A DNA stretch of 64,000 nt from Gadus chalcogrammus (Eukaryota; Chordata; Actinopteri; Gadiformes; Gadidae). Shown here one piece after another: positions 19,860 through 29,828 of this stretch. Both the position numbers and the translations under genes were made by a program. The DNA is taken from NCBI RefSeq assembly GCF_026213295.1, contig NC_079427.1, positions 3,284,013 to 3,348,012 of the forward strand, given 5' to 3'. The notes under the pieces were generated by a model, which made no database searches, had not been told where the DNA came from, and saw nothing but the letters and a program-made list of their open reading frames with translations. Each line of letters opens with the position of its first letter. The stretch's first letter is position 1.

Positions 19860-19990
19860 CGTGAAGGAGGTAGCTCGTGTGACAGAAAAAGTCAGTGGAA
19901 ACGTCTTTGCCTGCAGTTTAAGATAATAACTCGAACAAATGTGTTCAAGCTCTTCCTTCCACTTTACACAGTTAATATGAACTGCATGAA
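19860..19990 (-). promoter_or_regulatory. Probable 5'UTR exon and promoter block, receptor B
   Basis: Donor GTAAGAA on the minus strand at 19859, with the same conserved block as upstream of A, C and D. The AT-rich repeat follows at 20130-20400. No TATA box can be chosen with confidence. Confidence 0.35.
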
Positions 19991-20129
19991 TACCATGCAC
20001 TACTGGGCCTCAGAGACAAATGCAAAGTAGAAAGAGGATATTCACCCAGACCACATTAAACAGGCAGTGCAGTTTATCAGCTACCCTGAAAATAACTAGT
20101 GGTCAGTTGACCAGCGGGGAACATATAGC

Positions 20130-20400
20130 ATTTTGATGTAGAATATAGTCATATTATATAGGATATAGATGTAGAATATAGATATAGAATAAAGACATGA
20201 ACTAGATATAGGATAACGTTTGATGTAGAATAAAGATACAGAATATATAGAATATAGATATAAAATATAGAGGTAAAATAAAGAATATAGGGGTTGAATA
20301 TCGTATATTTTGATTACATATAGTTGTTAAATATATATAAAGCTGAGATAATAGAGGTATATATCATAGAAATAGAATGTATAGAGTTTGAATAGCCTAC
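20130..20400. repeat. AT-rich degenerate tandem repeat upstream of receptor B
   Basis: ATAGAATATAGATATAG-type degenerate repeats, paralogous to the block upstream of A. Confidence 0.7.
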
Positions 20401-21224
20401 TACATAAAATGCGTCAATGTGTTTATCTACTGCCACATAGTGGTGAAAGTTGTGATCTGTATTACTTTACAAACATTTGGAATGTATTCATCATCAACGC
20501 ATATATTTTTTAAATGTACTAAAATACATGAACCCTCAATGGAGAACTTGAACAGGATACTGAGTATTTCTGTGCCCGTAAAAAAGGATGCCGGAGGTAA
20601 AAATACACATTCTTCCTGATATATATTTATTCAACAAGAATTAGATTCATACACATAAACGATTGCTATATTGAGCAAAATAGAGAGGTTGAAATCCATC
20701 AGAGCTGTACATCAATGTCAGAATAAAACAGACTAAACTGTGGAAAGCGTTGGCCATGTTGGTCATTTGGGTGGGTAAACCTTCTAGAATCATTGGGGCT
20801 CTGTGGACACAATGGATATTTATTACTTATTTACTAGAAATAGATGCATTAAGTTGCCATGATTTGCGAAGCCTCTAAAAGAGGTTTACCCACCCAACTA
20901 CCCAGTATGGCCACCAGGTGAATAAGGTCTCTTCACAGCTGTTATAAGAGTGTCATTGTATGAAGCAACCAGGCAGGTTGTGTGCCATTCTGAAGGATAC
21001 ATTTAAACTACAGCTCTACATAAAGAATACAAACCATTCTCTTCTTTATTCTATAAACGTTCTGAAGGCACTCGGTAAGTTGTCTTTGTTCAAAGCTTTA
21101 GCAGTAGGATCTGCCATCAAAGTACAAACTTAATTCATTTCTATGTCATCGGGACTTTTAGTGTGAAGCTGTGATTCATCTGGCCACCCCTGTCTGGGAT
21201 TGAACCAACTCCCTTCCCTTACAG

Positions 21225-22378
21225 CAGTGGTTCCCAAACTGTGTGCCGCGGCACACTGGTGTGCCGTGAGGCAAGTCCAAGTGTGCCGTGGGATTTTGTG
21301 ACAAGCCTACTGCAATATAGTATACAACTATACAAAAATAATTATTTTAATTTACTATATACTACTTTGAATGCACTCAATCCATAATACAGAGGCAAAC
21401 TCTTTATCTAAAAACTATTTAAAAAATCCTCAAAGAGGATCCCACATTTCGCTGTTCGCGCAGTTGCGCAGGTGGGAATTTAATTTAGACTGTGACACAT
21501 CAAAGCCAATGAGCGCGCTATATATTCCGAACACCTTCAGACCTTAAAAGAGAGGTTTGAGCGCTATTTTCCACGTGTGGCGGACATAGAGGACAATGAC
21601 TGGATCCGAGACCCATTCAACCAGGAGTCCGAGTCCTCAAACGAGAAGCTCACTATGAAGGAGAGAGACGAGAGCGCAGAGCTCCGTGCGGACCGCACGC
21701 TGAAACTGAAATTTAGTGAGCTCACACTCGATCAGTTTTGGTTGGTTTGTGCATCAGAATATCCAACCATCTCCCACCACGCTATCGACCAACTTCTTCA
21801 TTTCCCCACCACCTACCGGTGTGAGTTGGCGTTCTCCACTCTTGTTTACATGAAGAACAAGACCAGGTCACGGCTCTCTGTTGAGCAGGACTTGCGAGTG
21901 GCCCTCTCCTCCGTGCCACCAAGGATTAAAAAAATCTGTGCGCCCCGACAGGCACATGTGTCCCACTGATTTGTTAGTAGGCAGAATATTTACAAAAAAA
22001 GCCTGATTCTAAATGTTAGTTATAATTTGTGGGTCAGATTCAGGACCATGCAGCTTTCTCATGGACAGTTCTCTGCTGAATTTCTGTTTCCTTTGCCTCA
22101 CCTGTCTGGTTGAAATGGGTGTGTTTGATTAAGCCCAATTTGATAAAGTTTGATAAAGTTTTATAATGATAAGTATTTTGTTGATAAATATTTCATGAGT
22201 AGAATAGTTGTCTTTGTCACATCTTATTTGGCATTAGTAAATAATTATAAACTTAACAGATAAACAGATGATATTAGTGATAACACGTGTTATAAGGCTA
22301 TTTTGCACAATAGGTGTGCCTTGAAAATTGTATTTGTCCTTTGGTGTGCCTTGGGCACAAAAAGTTTGGGAACCACTG
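21225..22378 (+). mobile_element. hAT transposon, internally deleted, with exact 8-bp target duplication
   Basis: Termini CAGTGGTTCCCAAACT and AGTTTGGGAACCACTG form inverted repeats, and the element is flanked on both sides by CCTTACAG. It carries a 130-codon frame (21577-21969) matching the C-terminal dimerisation region of hAT transposases (ISHHAIDQLLHFPTTYRCELAFS, split here as ISHHAIDQLL and CELAFSTL). The catalytic part is missing, so it cannot move on its own. Confidence 0.9.
21577..21969 (+). pseudogene. hAT transposase C-terminal fragment
   Basis: A 130-residue frame with the hATC signature CELAFSTLVYMKNKTRSRL, where the dimerisation helix of hAT/ZBED-like transposases sits. It starts at a Met within the original coding region, so the real start is lost. 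It is probably not translated as a functional protein. Related vertebrate genes (ZBED5 or SCAND3-like) are domesticated, but nothing here indicates domestication. Confidence 0.7.
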
Positions 22379-22852
22379 CCTTACAGGCTAGACTGGTCCG
22401 GTCAGCTAACTGATCCAGTCCGTCTGTCGCAGTTAATATCTCCGGCGGTCACAATCAAAGGTACACGACAACAGACACTTGAATGTTCCTTTTAGTTCCC
22501 ACAGACAACTTGTGAGGCGTCACTAGATGGATGTAAACTTTTGCTTTAGACACTTTACTATTTCCCCCCACTGGCTTTCAACGTCATCATGTGTGCATCT
22601 GACTGTGTGTTAATGTGTTTGGTGCTGTCTGTGTATCTGTGTGTGGTAGAGGGGAGGTGTTTCATGAGTTAATGACCTTCCAAGCTGGTGGTGGAGAGAC
22701 ATCTGGGGGTATTGTGCATCAGTGAATTCCTTTGTTTATCCGAATGACCTCTGGAATGGTCCTTTTGGTTATTTGTAATCCTATTTATCTATTTCATTAT
22801 TTATTTGTGTTTTGTGGACGTCATCACGTGACTCTTTGTGTGACACACTCAC
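22379..22852. other. Spacer between hAT element and GA-rich block
   Basis: Noncoding, with a TG-rich stretch (22600-22650) matching the spacer near 3790-3840. No gene is seen. Confidence 0.4.
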
Positions 22853-23288
22853 CTTCCACCTGGGATTATTCTGGATGATGTCATCGCTGGGACAGAGGGA
22901 CGGGGGGGGGGGGGGGAGGGATAGAGGCATGACGGGGGAGAGGTAAGGGGCGAGAGGAGATGAGGAAGGGAGAGGGGGGAGGAGAGGAGGAGAGGAGGAG
23001 AGGAAAGGATCGCAGCATGGTGCACCGAGGGGGATGGACAGAATAGGAAGTAGGATGAATGAGAGACGAGGAGTAAAGGTGAGAAAGAGAGAGAGGGGGG
23101 GGGGGGGGGGGGGGGGCGTGAGAGGGGGTGATGGATAAGGAAAAACAAAAGAGGGAGGGAGAGTGTGTGTGAGAGCGAGAGAGAAGGAAAAGGAGAGCGA
23201 TATGGAGAAGGAGATAGGGATAATTACATGGAAAGGCTGTGTATCGTCCTGGTTGAGATAGAACGAGAAAGAGAGAGAGAGAGAGAAC

Positions 23289-23319
<31 letters not shown>

Positions 23320-23960
23320 CAAGTGAGCGAGGCAGAGCTATAGAAAGAGAGAGCGAGGTTGAGATGTATACAGAGAGGCTGAGCAAATATGAGGGACAGA
23401 GGGAGAGAGCGAGCGAGGTATTGGTACATAGAGAGAGTGAAGAGGTAGAGAGACAGTAGGCTCCAGGTTGTGTGGACAGGCCTGTCGTCTCAGAGGTGAT
23501 TTATTAAAGAGAGGCGTGGCGAGAGTGGAGCGAGCAAGCTCTGATTAACCATGGAGATAGAGGACATGATCCCCTCTATTGTTCATCCTCCGAGAGAGCG
23601 ACAGAGACAGAGACAGAGAGATGGAAGATGAAAAGTACAATTATTTATAGTTTGCGGTTGCATTTCATATACAGAGTTTGTATGCATGACAAGTGAGAGT
23701 GGGAGTGTCTGTGGACACTTTCTTGATGTCAGCATCTCTTACATAAAACACTAGTATGTAAAATGCAGACCGTGTGTGAGGACACAATACACACACAAAC
23801 ACTACACAGCCTTCGTGTCCCTCGGGTGCCCTGCTCGCCACAGTAGGAAGGTGACATCATCATCCTCATCATTCTCATGTCTCTCAGCTCCACGATGACA
23901 TCACTGCTCTCAGGCGGCGCATTATCGTCTACGCCGGCGGCTCCACAACGCGTTGGTCCG
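22853..23960 (-). pseudogene. Captured host-gene fragment: two exon-like pieces around a CT-rich intron
   Basis: On the minus strand a coding-like piece at about 23840-23935 (DDNAPPESSDVIVELR) is followed by a long CT/C-rich stretch. A perfect-looking 34-nt exon follows at 22853-22886 (DDIIQNNPRWK), with acceptor CTGTCCCAG and donor GTGAGTG. The first piece has a 2-bp difference from its paralogue at 36640-36745, which shifts its frame. I do not recognise the parent gene. The long open frames across the CT-rich tract are low complexity. Confidence 0.4.
22895..23640. repeat. GA-rich low-complexity tract
   Basis: Purine-rich sequence with poly-G runs near 22900 and 23095 and many GAGAGA stretches. 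A shorter paralogue lies at 35930-36400. Confidence 0.85.
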
Positions 23961-24469
23961 TGACACCTTTTTCAGGGCTTAAAATCCATCTTCAACAGAC
24001 CCACGTCGATCACGTCCGCCGTTGCATCATTACTAATTACAGAGCCTAGTAGCCTTTGGGCTAGTCGAGCTACTGGCCAAGATTTTTGAAATTCTAACCG
24101 ATATGTAACCTGTGTGAAAATACAAAACCATAAAAGTTATTTTTATGAAATAAGTAAATAATTAAGATCATGGTGATAATCGTAATAAAATAGAATACAA
24201 TTACAGAAATTATGCATAATTACACATTATTTATTAATAGTGACATTTTTCCTCGCCCTTCGCTCCCTCCATCTCGCTCTCTTTTTTCTAGATTTCTAGA
24301 TTCTCCATCTTTTTTCTCATACTTTTTTCTGAATTTCACATTTTCTAACCCCCCACCAATTCAAACTGCTGTCAGCATTCAGGGCTACTTTTCTTTCAGT
24401 CTCATTGGAGGGCAGGTTTTATCACATCAGCAGCGCCCTTGTAACCAAATCAGCCTTGCAGTGGATATG
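23961..24469. other. AT-rich spacer without recognised gene
   Basis: No feature supported. Pyrimidine-rich near 24250-24350. Confidence 0.35.
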
Positions 24470-24893
24470 CATGCAATAGCACGTATGTAGCCTATAGAGG
24501 GAGCTATCTACCATACAAACCAATGTACAAGTGGAGTAGGTTGCGCTCTCCTTGAAGACCTCCCCTCACATGTGCAGTAGGCTACATTCAGGCAATGAGC
24601 AGGTGGTGTAGATTCAACTGAGTGCCGGTCAACTTTTTTTTCATTTAGCGGAGGCATACATAGCAGTTCAGGTTGTCACTGTCTTGCACACACCATTCCT
24701 AATCACTCCTATCAGATTTTGGTGGTGGTGGTGGTGGTCGCCAGAATGCTATAACCCGGTCACCCAAAATGGCCAATGAATCATACAATAGCATGTTTTT
24801 TAAACTTGGGTTAGGATTGTGCATTTCAAAATTTGACCGGGATCAATTCATAGAATTAGCCTACTATGTCACAAACTACAACTTATCTACCGT
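24470..24893. repeat. Fragment of relic unit
   Basis: Matches the right-hand part of the 1.59-kb relic unit (GCAATAGC, GGAGCTATCTACC, ATGAGCAGGTGG, GGTGGTGGTGG). The unit is interrupted by the pogo-like element and resumes briefly at about 25432-25461. Confidence 0.65.
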
Positions 24894-25424
24894 ATTGGTC
24901 CGAACATAAGACGACCCTGATTATAAGAAGACCCCCCGTTTTCAACACAAACATTTAGAAAAAAAGATTTGCAGACCAGATTTGCGTTGACTGTCGGCAT
25001 CTTTGAGACGTTGTTTTTGTGCTCGCCATCTTCTTACGTTACACTCCGTGACCCCGAACTTCTTGGCAGCTTGGCAGTTGTTACTTGACTCTGCCTTATT
25101 GACGACCATTATTTTAAAATGGGCATCATAGCTCCTCCACTGTTGTTTATTGACCTGACCCACTTTTGAGCCACTTGTCTCTAAATGGCCAGCCTGTCTT
25201 TCCATCTTTAAACACCGGTAACGGGCTGGTTGTTAAGGACGCTGGACTACTTCTTCCCGGAACCAATATTTGGCGCCACCTGGGGCCGCAAATGTGTATT
25301 GACATTTAAAGGTAGAGGCGAAGAAGAGATGATGCGCTCTGAATACTAGACCCCGAATATAAGACGACCCGACTTTTTCGGACCTATTTCGAGGGGAAAA
25401 AAGGCTGTCGTATAATCGGACCAA
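24894..25424 (-). mobile_element. Pogo-like DNA transposon remnant
   Basis: About 530 bp bounded by inverted ATTGGTCCGAACATAAGACG and, at the other end, ATTGGTCCGATTATACGAC. The minus-strand frame 24942-25205 encodes a helix-turn-helix N-terminus (RSYDAHFKIMVVNKAE, then CAAKKFGV-like and NVRRWR) typical of pogo/Tigger-type transposases. The DDE catalytic part is absent. Confidence 0.75.
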
Positions 25425-25632
25425 TGCGTTAAATTAAATATTTTGTACCACTGTACCAAATATTTTCTGCCATTGCCAAGCAGGTTATTTTGCTGTTGCT
25501 ATTGACACTTATTTTGAGCTTCTGGTACCCCCAGGTGCTGCAAATCAGGCACCTGATTGGCACCTGATTGGGCAACTTCAAGCTGGTGTTCCGCAAAACC
25601 AAGTTGCGGCATTAGTTGGAGCGATCCCTAGT

Positions 25633-26161
25633 TGTCACAACTTCAGCAAGGTTCTAGTTTTTCATTTGTCTGTTTCCTGTTTTGCCACACTAACTCATGT
25701 CATTTCAGACTGCCACTCCCTCCTACTCTGCATTACCTGCTGTTTTCATTCACCTGGCCTGCCCCACCCCCATACTCGCTTGCTCCTCATCAGCTAATCA
25801 GCCCCTCAGTATATGTACCGGTCCATTTCCCTCAGTTCTTTGCCAGATTGTCTAGTGTGTTTACCTAGCTCTCCCGCGTCTTCTCATTCTGATCCTGAAC
25901 CTGCCTGCTCATGTATTGACCTGCCTTTTTGGACTTTGGACCTTCCCTTTTGCCTGCTTCTACTGGATTGACCTGCCTACTGGATTGACCTACCTGTTTG
26001 GACTTTGGACCTTCTCTTTTGCCTGCTCCTACTGAATTTGTTTGCTACACGGATTGACTACCTGGTTTGACCTCTGCTTGGACTAAACAATGTTTCTTCA
26101 CCTGAACTGTTTCTCTTGTCGTGCTATTGGGTTCTCGTCTGCCATTTTGTGGAACCTGACA
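25633..26161 (+). mobile_element. Solo LTR with CTAGT target duplications
   Basis: A 529-bp segment beginning TGTCAC and ending CTGACA, flanked by CTAGT at 25628-25632 and 26162-26166. Removing it rejoins the Tc1 transposase frame (VGAIP with STLSKLK), which proves insertion into the older Tc1. It contains short repeats of TGGATTGACCTGCCTAC. The parent retrotransposon family is not determined. Confidence 0.9.
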
Positions 26162-26166
26162 CTAGT

Positions 26167-27666
26167 ACCCTCTCCAAACTGAAGGCCATGTTCCATATAA
26201 CAGGGGATGTCAAAGACAGGCCGCGAAGTGGGCGTCCCAAGAAGACGACACCCCTTGGAGACCGTTTTATCACCCTGTCAGCACTTGGGTGCCGTAGGCT
26301 GTCTTCTACAGGTTTGCAGTCAAGGTTTGCAGGACGATATGGCCAACGGCTCTCTGCCCAGACAATCCGGAACAGACTACAAGCAGCCAAACTCCGGTTT
26401 CATTGGGCTGCCAGGAGTCCTGCCATGACTGCCCTTCACGGTCAGGCCCGTTTGCACTGGTGTCGGTAACACGTGCACTGGAACTTGGACATGTGGAGGA
26501 ACGTTATGTTCAGTGAGGAGTCCAGATTCTGCCTACGGCAGTTGGATCGTAGGTTCAAAGTGTGGAGAAGACTTGGAAAACGCTATGCTGATTGCTGCAC
26601 CGATAGAATAACATCTTTTGGTGGAGGTGTCACGCCAAATTTGTACCGGCTGCCAAATTTGTACCGGGCACGTCATCAGTTGTCCGTTGCCAGGCAACAG
26701 ACAACTGATTACGTAAGGGTTGTCCGTTGCCGGTAAGGTTTCAAAAAACATTTGCGCTCATGTTGCCAAAGACGAAATAACATAATACAGATAACGGATC
26801 GCTAGATAACACTTGTTTTTACTTTATATTTGTATTGTATTTAATTGTTTAATCAAATTTAGCTAGTAAACTGAGTGTTTAAAGCGGGTTTCAAAAAACA
26901 TTCGCGCTCATGTTGCCAAAGACGAAATAACATAATACAGAAAACGGATCGCTAGATAACACTTGTTTTTACTTTATATTTGTGTTGTATTTAATTGTTT
27001 AATCAAATTTAGCAAGTAAACTGAGTGTTTAAAGCAGGTCAAGGACGAAATAGCACAATACAGATAACGGATCGCTAGATAACACTTCTTTTTTTACTTT
27101 ATGTGAAGGCGATCGTCCGTTGCCAGGCAACGGACGACGCGATCATCTGTTGCCAGGCAGGTTTGGAATGGATTAGATTTTGGCAGCCGGTACAAATTTG
27201 GTGTGACACTGAGGCAGTGTGATGAATTTGGCTGACTGATTTCCCTCACTGGAAAAAAAGGCTTGTCATCATTGGAGGCAATCTCAATGCACAGAGATAT
27301 AGAGATGAGATTCTGCAACCAGTGGCAATCCCATATCCCCACAGTCTGGGACTGAACTCTATCCTCCAAGATGACAACGCTCGCTCCCACAGGGCTGGGT
27401 TTATCAGAGACTACCTCCAGAATGTGGGAGTGGAGAGGATGGAACGGCCTGCTAACAGTCCTGACCACAACCCCATTGAAAACTTGTGGGATCACCTTGG
27501 GCGTGCTGTTAGTGCCAGAGTGACCAACACATTGGCTGACTTGCGACAAATTCTGGTTGAAGAATGGGATGCCATCCCACAGCAGTGTGTGACCAGGCTG
27601 GTGACCAGCATAAGGAGGAGGTGCCAGGCTGTTGTGGCTGTGTATGGTTCTTCCTTACGCTACTGA
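26167..27666 (+). pseudogene. Tc1 transposase, main part, interrupted
   Basis: Frame pieces 26190-26469 (paired-like DNA-binding region GRYGQRLSAQTIRNRL), 26473-26626 (SEESRF region) and 27280-27666 (DDE second half, ending SSLRY). The first catalytic Asp is replaced, there is an internal stop, and a 0.58-kb element interrupts the gene after FGGG. Confidence 0.8.
26628..27208. mobile_element. Inverted-repeat element with internal ~150-bp tandem copies
   Basis: Termini GTGTCACGCCAAATTTG and, inverted, GTGTCACACCAAATTTG continue through ACCGGCTGCCAAA. Inside are two full copies and one partial copy of a ~150-bp unit starting GGTTTCAAAAAACATT (26737, 26888 and a partial at about 27040), bounded by GTCCGTTGCCAGGCAA palindromes. 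There is no protein frame. It is nonautonomous and of unknown family. Confidence 0.75.
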
Positions 27667-27770
27667 GGCTCCTGTTTGTGAAATGAATAAATTGTTTAAT
27701 TGCCAATATGTCTTGTTTCTTCAAACTTCAATCATCCGATCCAACAAACAGCAAACGAGTCAATGGCAGA

Positions 27771-28402
27771 ATAGGCTGTTTGGGATTGGCAGAGAAGATT
27801 TGGCAAATTTTTCAAGGCCGCAACCCACATACTCAACTCTGCTTCTCATCCCACAAGTGCTTGTTCCTTACAAATGGGGCACCATTTGAAAGGGAATTAT
27901 ACAGGCTTTCCAACGGTATACGATTTATTGCCAAAGAGCATTGTAACCATAGAGAAATAATCAACCATACACAAATTTCCTTACTTTTTGTGGTAAGTTT
28001 ATTTATTTTCTTTTTTTTGTGATAGCAGCACCCATATCAACAGACAAAGAAATGATTTAAAGCGTTTTTCTCTCGCGAGAGGAATATTCTTAGTAACTAA
28101 CAAACTAAACAATATACACAATCACTGTGAAGATTCTGACAATAAAATACAAATTTGTTGGTAGAAATGTTATGCTGATTCTATATCAAAATAATGCATT
28201 TTCTGGGATGTTTATTTGAGGGTGGTATACCGATCTTACATCAGTTTACTTTCAGTGAAAAGAAGAAGTGAAAAAGAGAAGTTAAGAAACTCAGTAAATT
28301 GTACATGTTTATAAATGGCTTTGCCTTTGCCTCCACAAGCTGTCCCTTTGGAGGATGAAGTCTCAAGCCTCAAAGTTTATTTTCGAGAACTATCAAGAGT
28401 GC
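27771..28402. other. Spacer downstream of receptor C
   Basis: Unique AT-rich sequence to about 28015, then sequence paralogous to 11840-12217 (TGATAGCAGC...CCCATATCAAC). No gene seen. Confidence 0.5.
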
Positions 28403-28642
28403 TTATTCAGGGACAGCCTTGGGTCTTTTAAGGTTGATGGCAGAGTAAAGGACCTGCTCTGTATGATCAGACTCTACCAGAACACCAGCAAACCCACAAG
28501 GCACTTCCTGGTTCTTAGAGCGAGAGAAGTGGATGCAGGCATAGTGAGGGTCATCCTGCTCTTCTATTGGTTCTCTCTGTGCTGCAGAAGCCGAGCGATT
28601 GGTCAGAGCTGAGACGTTGTTATACACAGGACACGGAGGAGA
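28403..28642 (-). CDS. Receptor C tail exon with ITIM
   Basis: 80 codons including the TAA stop. Starts in phase 0 after CCCCGTCAG. Three tyrosine motifs in order: YNNV (Grb2-type), HYACI and LYSAI. The last fits the V/I/L-x-Y-x-x-I/L/V consensus, while the middle one has Pro at -2. Confidence 0.85.
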   Translation of the reverse strand, partial: SPPCPVYNNVSALTNRSASAAQREPIEEQDDPHYACIHFSRSKNQEVPCGFAGVLVESDHTEQVLYSAINLKRPKAVPE

Positions 28643-28950
28643 CTGACGGGGAGAGAGTACAGAGTAGTACATTTAGAAAACACTTTACTCCTAAATGGCT
28701 GTTCAGAAGCTCATGTTTTTATGGTTCATTTAGAGACCGTTGGGGGTGACTAGTGCTTCCACAGTGAAGGCCGCTGTAGGTTTCACTTTAGGACTCTTCT
28801 TCTTGAACATATTCCTCTTTCTAATCATTGCTAGGTTTCAGTGACAGTTTGTTTGCTTGGATTAAACATTCTACTTCTATAACTCAGTCTTCTCATTCTG
28901 CTCACTGGCAGAAGTCTCTCTGTTTGTCCCCTTGATCTCAGCCAAGATCG

Positions 28951-28999
<49 letters not shown>

Positions 29000-29797
29000 T
29001 CACTCTTGATCGCATAAAAAAAAAGGAACCTGGACTTGTTGCCCCAATGGTCCAACTTGTCTGGGATTTCGGTACTCGTAAAGTTATTTTTGGTATAATT
29101 GACATGACCACGGATAACACCAATGGGCTACCCCACAAATGAATTTGCCCCATAACGTCAGCCACAGCTGTATGGGTAGTCAACTTACTTAATGATAAAT
29201 TAGAAATGTAACAATAAGTTAACAAATGTTAATGATATTTCATTAGAATGAAATTACATTGCATGAATAGTAGAGCTGTCAGTTAAACGCGTTATTAACG
29301 GCGTTAACGCAAACCAATTTTAACGGCGTTAAAAAATGTATCGCGCGATTAACGCAATTCTTTTATTTAAAAAAAATAATAATTGTATCGTCCTGTTTTG
29401 ATCAGTATATGCCAATGTTGTTATCGATAAAAAAACATTTGCACAAGGCAAGCCGATGCACTTCACCATGTTGATAAGAGAATTCAAATGAGAAGAATTA
29501 TGGGACAAAGAAATCAAGGGATATTTAGCATAGAAAATAATTTGCGATTAATCGTGAGTTAACTATGACATTAATGCGATTAATCGCGATTACATATTTT
29601 AATCGCTTGACAGCTCTAATGAATAGACATAACTAAACATTACGTGAATACAACTTTAATACATAACCTTGTCCATTAAAGGAGTCTTAGTAAGGAATAG
29701 CTTCCTGTCTCTCACCTCCTCCCTGGTATCTGGCCTTCCTCCCTGGCCACTCGCTTTCCTAGAAGCCCTCTTTCTTCTGGGGAAGAGAACAGAGAGA

Positions 29798-29828
<31 letters not shown>

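Larger units (their letters stand above)
25462..27770 (+). mobile_element. Tc1/mariner-like element carrying two nested insertions
   Basis: The ends match as an imperfect inverted repeat (TTCTGCCATTG and CAATGGCAGAA). The transposase is recognisable in pieces: N-terminal helix-turn-helix before and after the solo LTR (near 25560-25632 and 26167-26400), an FSEESRF box (the usual first catalytic Asp is Glu), then after the second insertion QDDNARSHRA and SPDHNPIENLWD (second Asp and Glu of the DDE triad). An in-frame stop precedes HVHWNLD near 26467. It is inactive. Confidence 0.85.

Noticed and set aside
22781..23429. Long Ser/Pro/Leu-rich minus-strand open frames
   Set aside because: They run across GA-rich low-complexity sequence, which lacks stops on the CT strand. 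Only the small splice-bounded piece at 22853-22886 looks exon-like.
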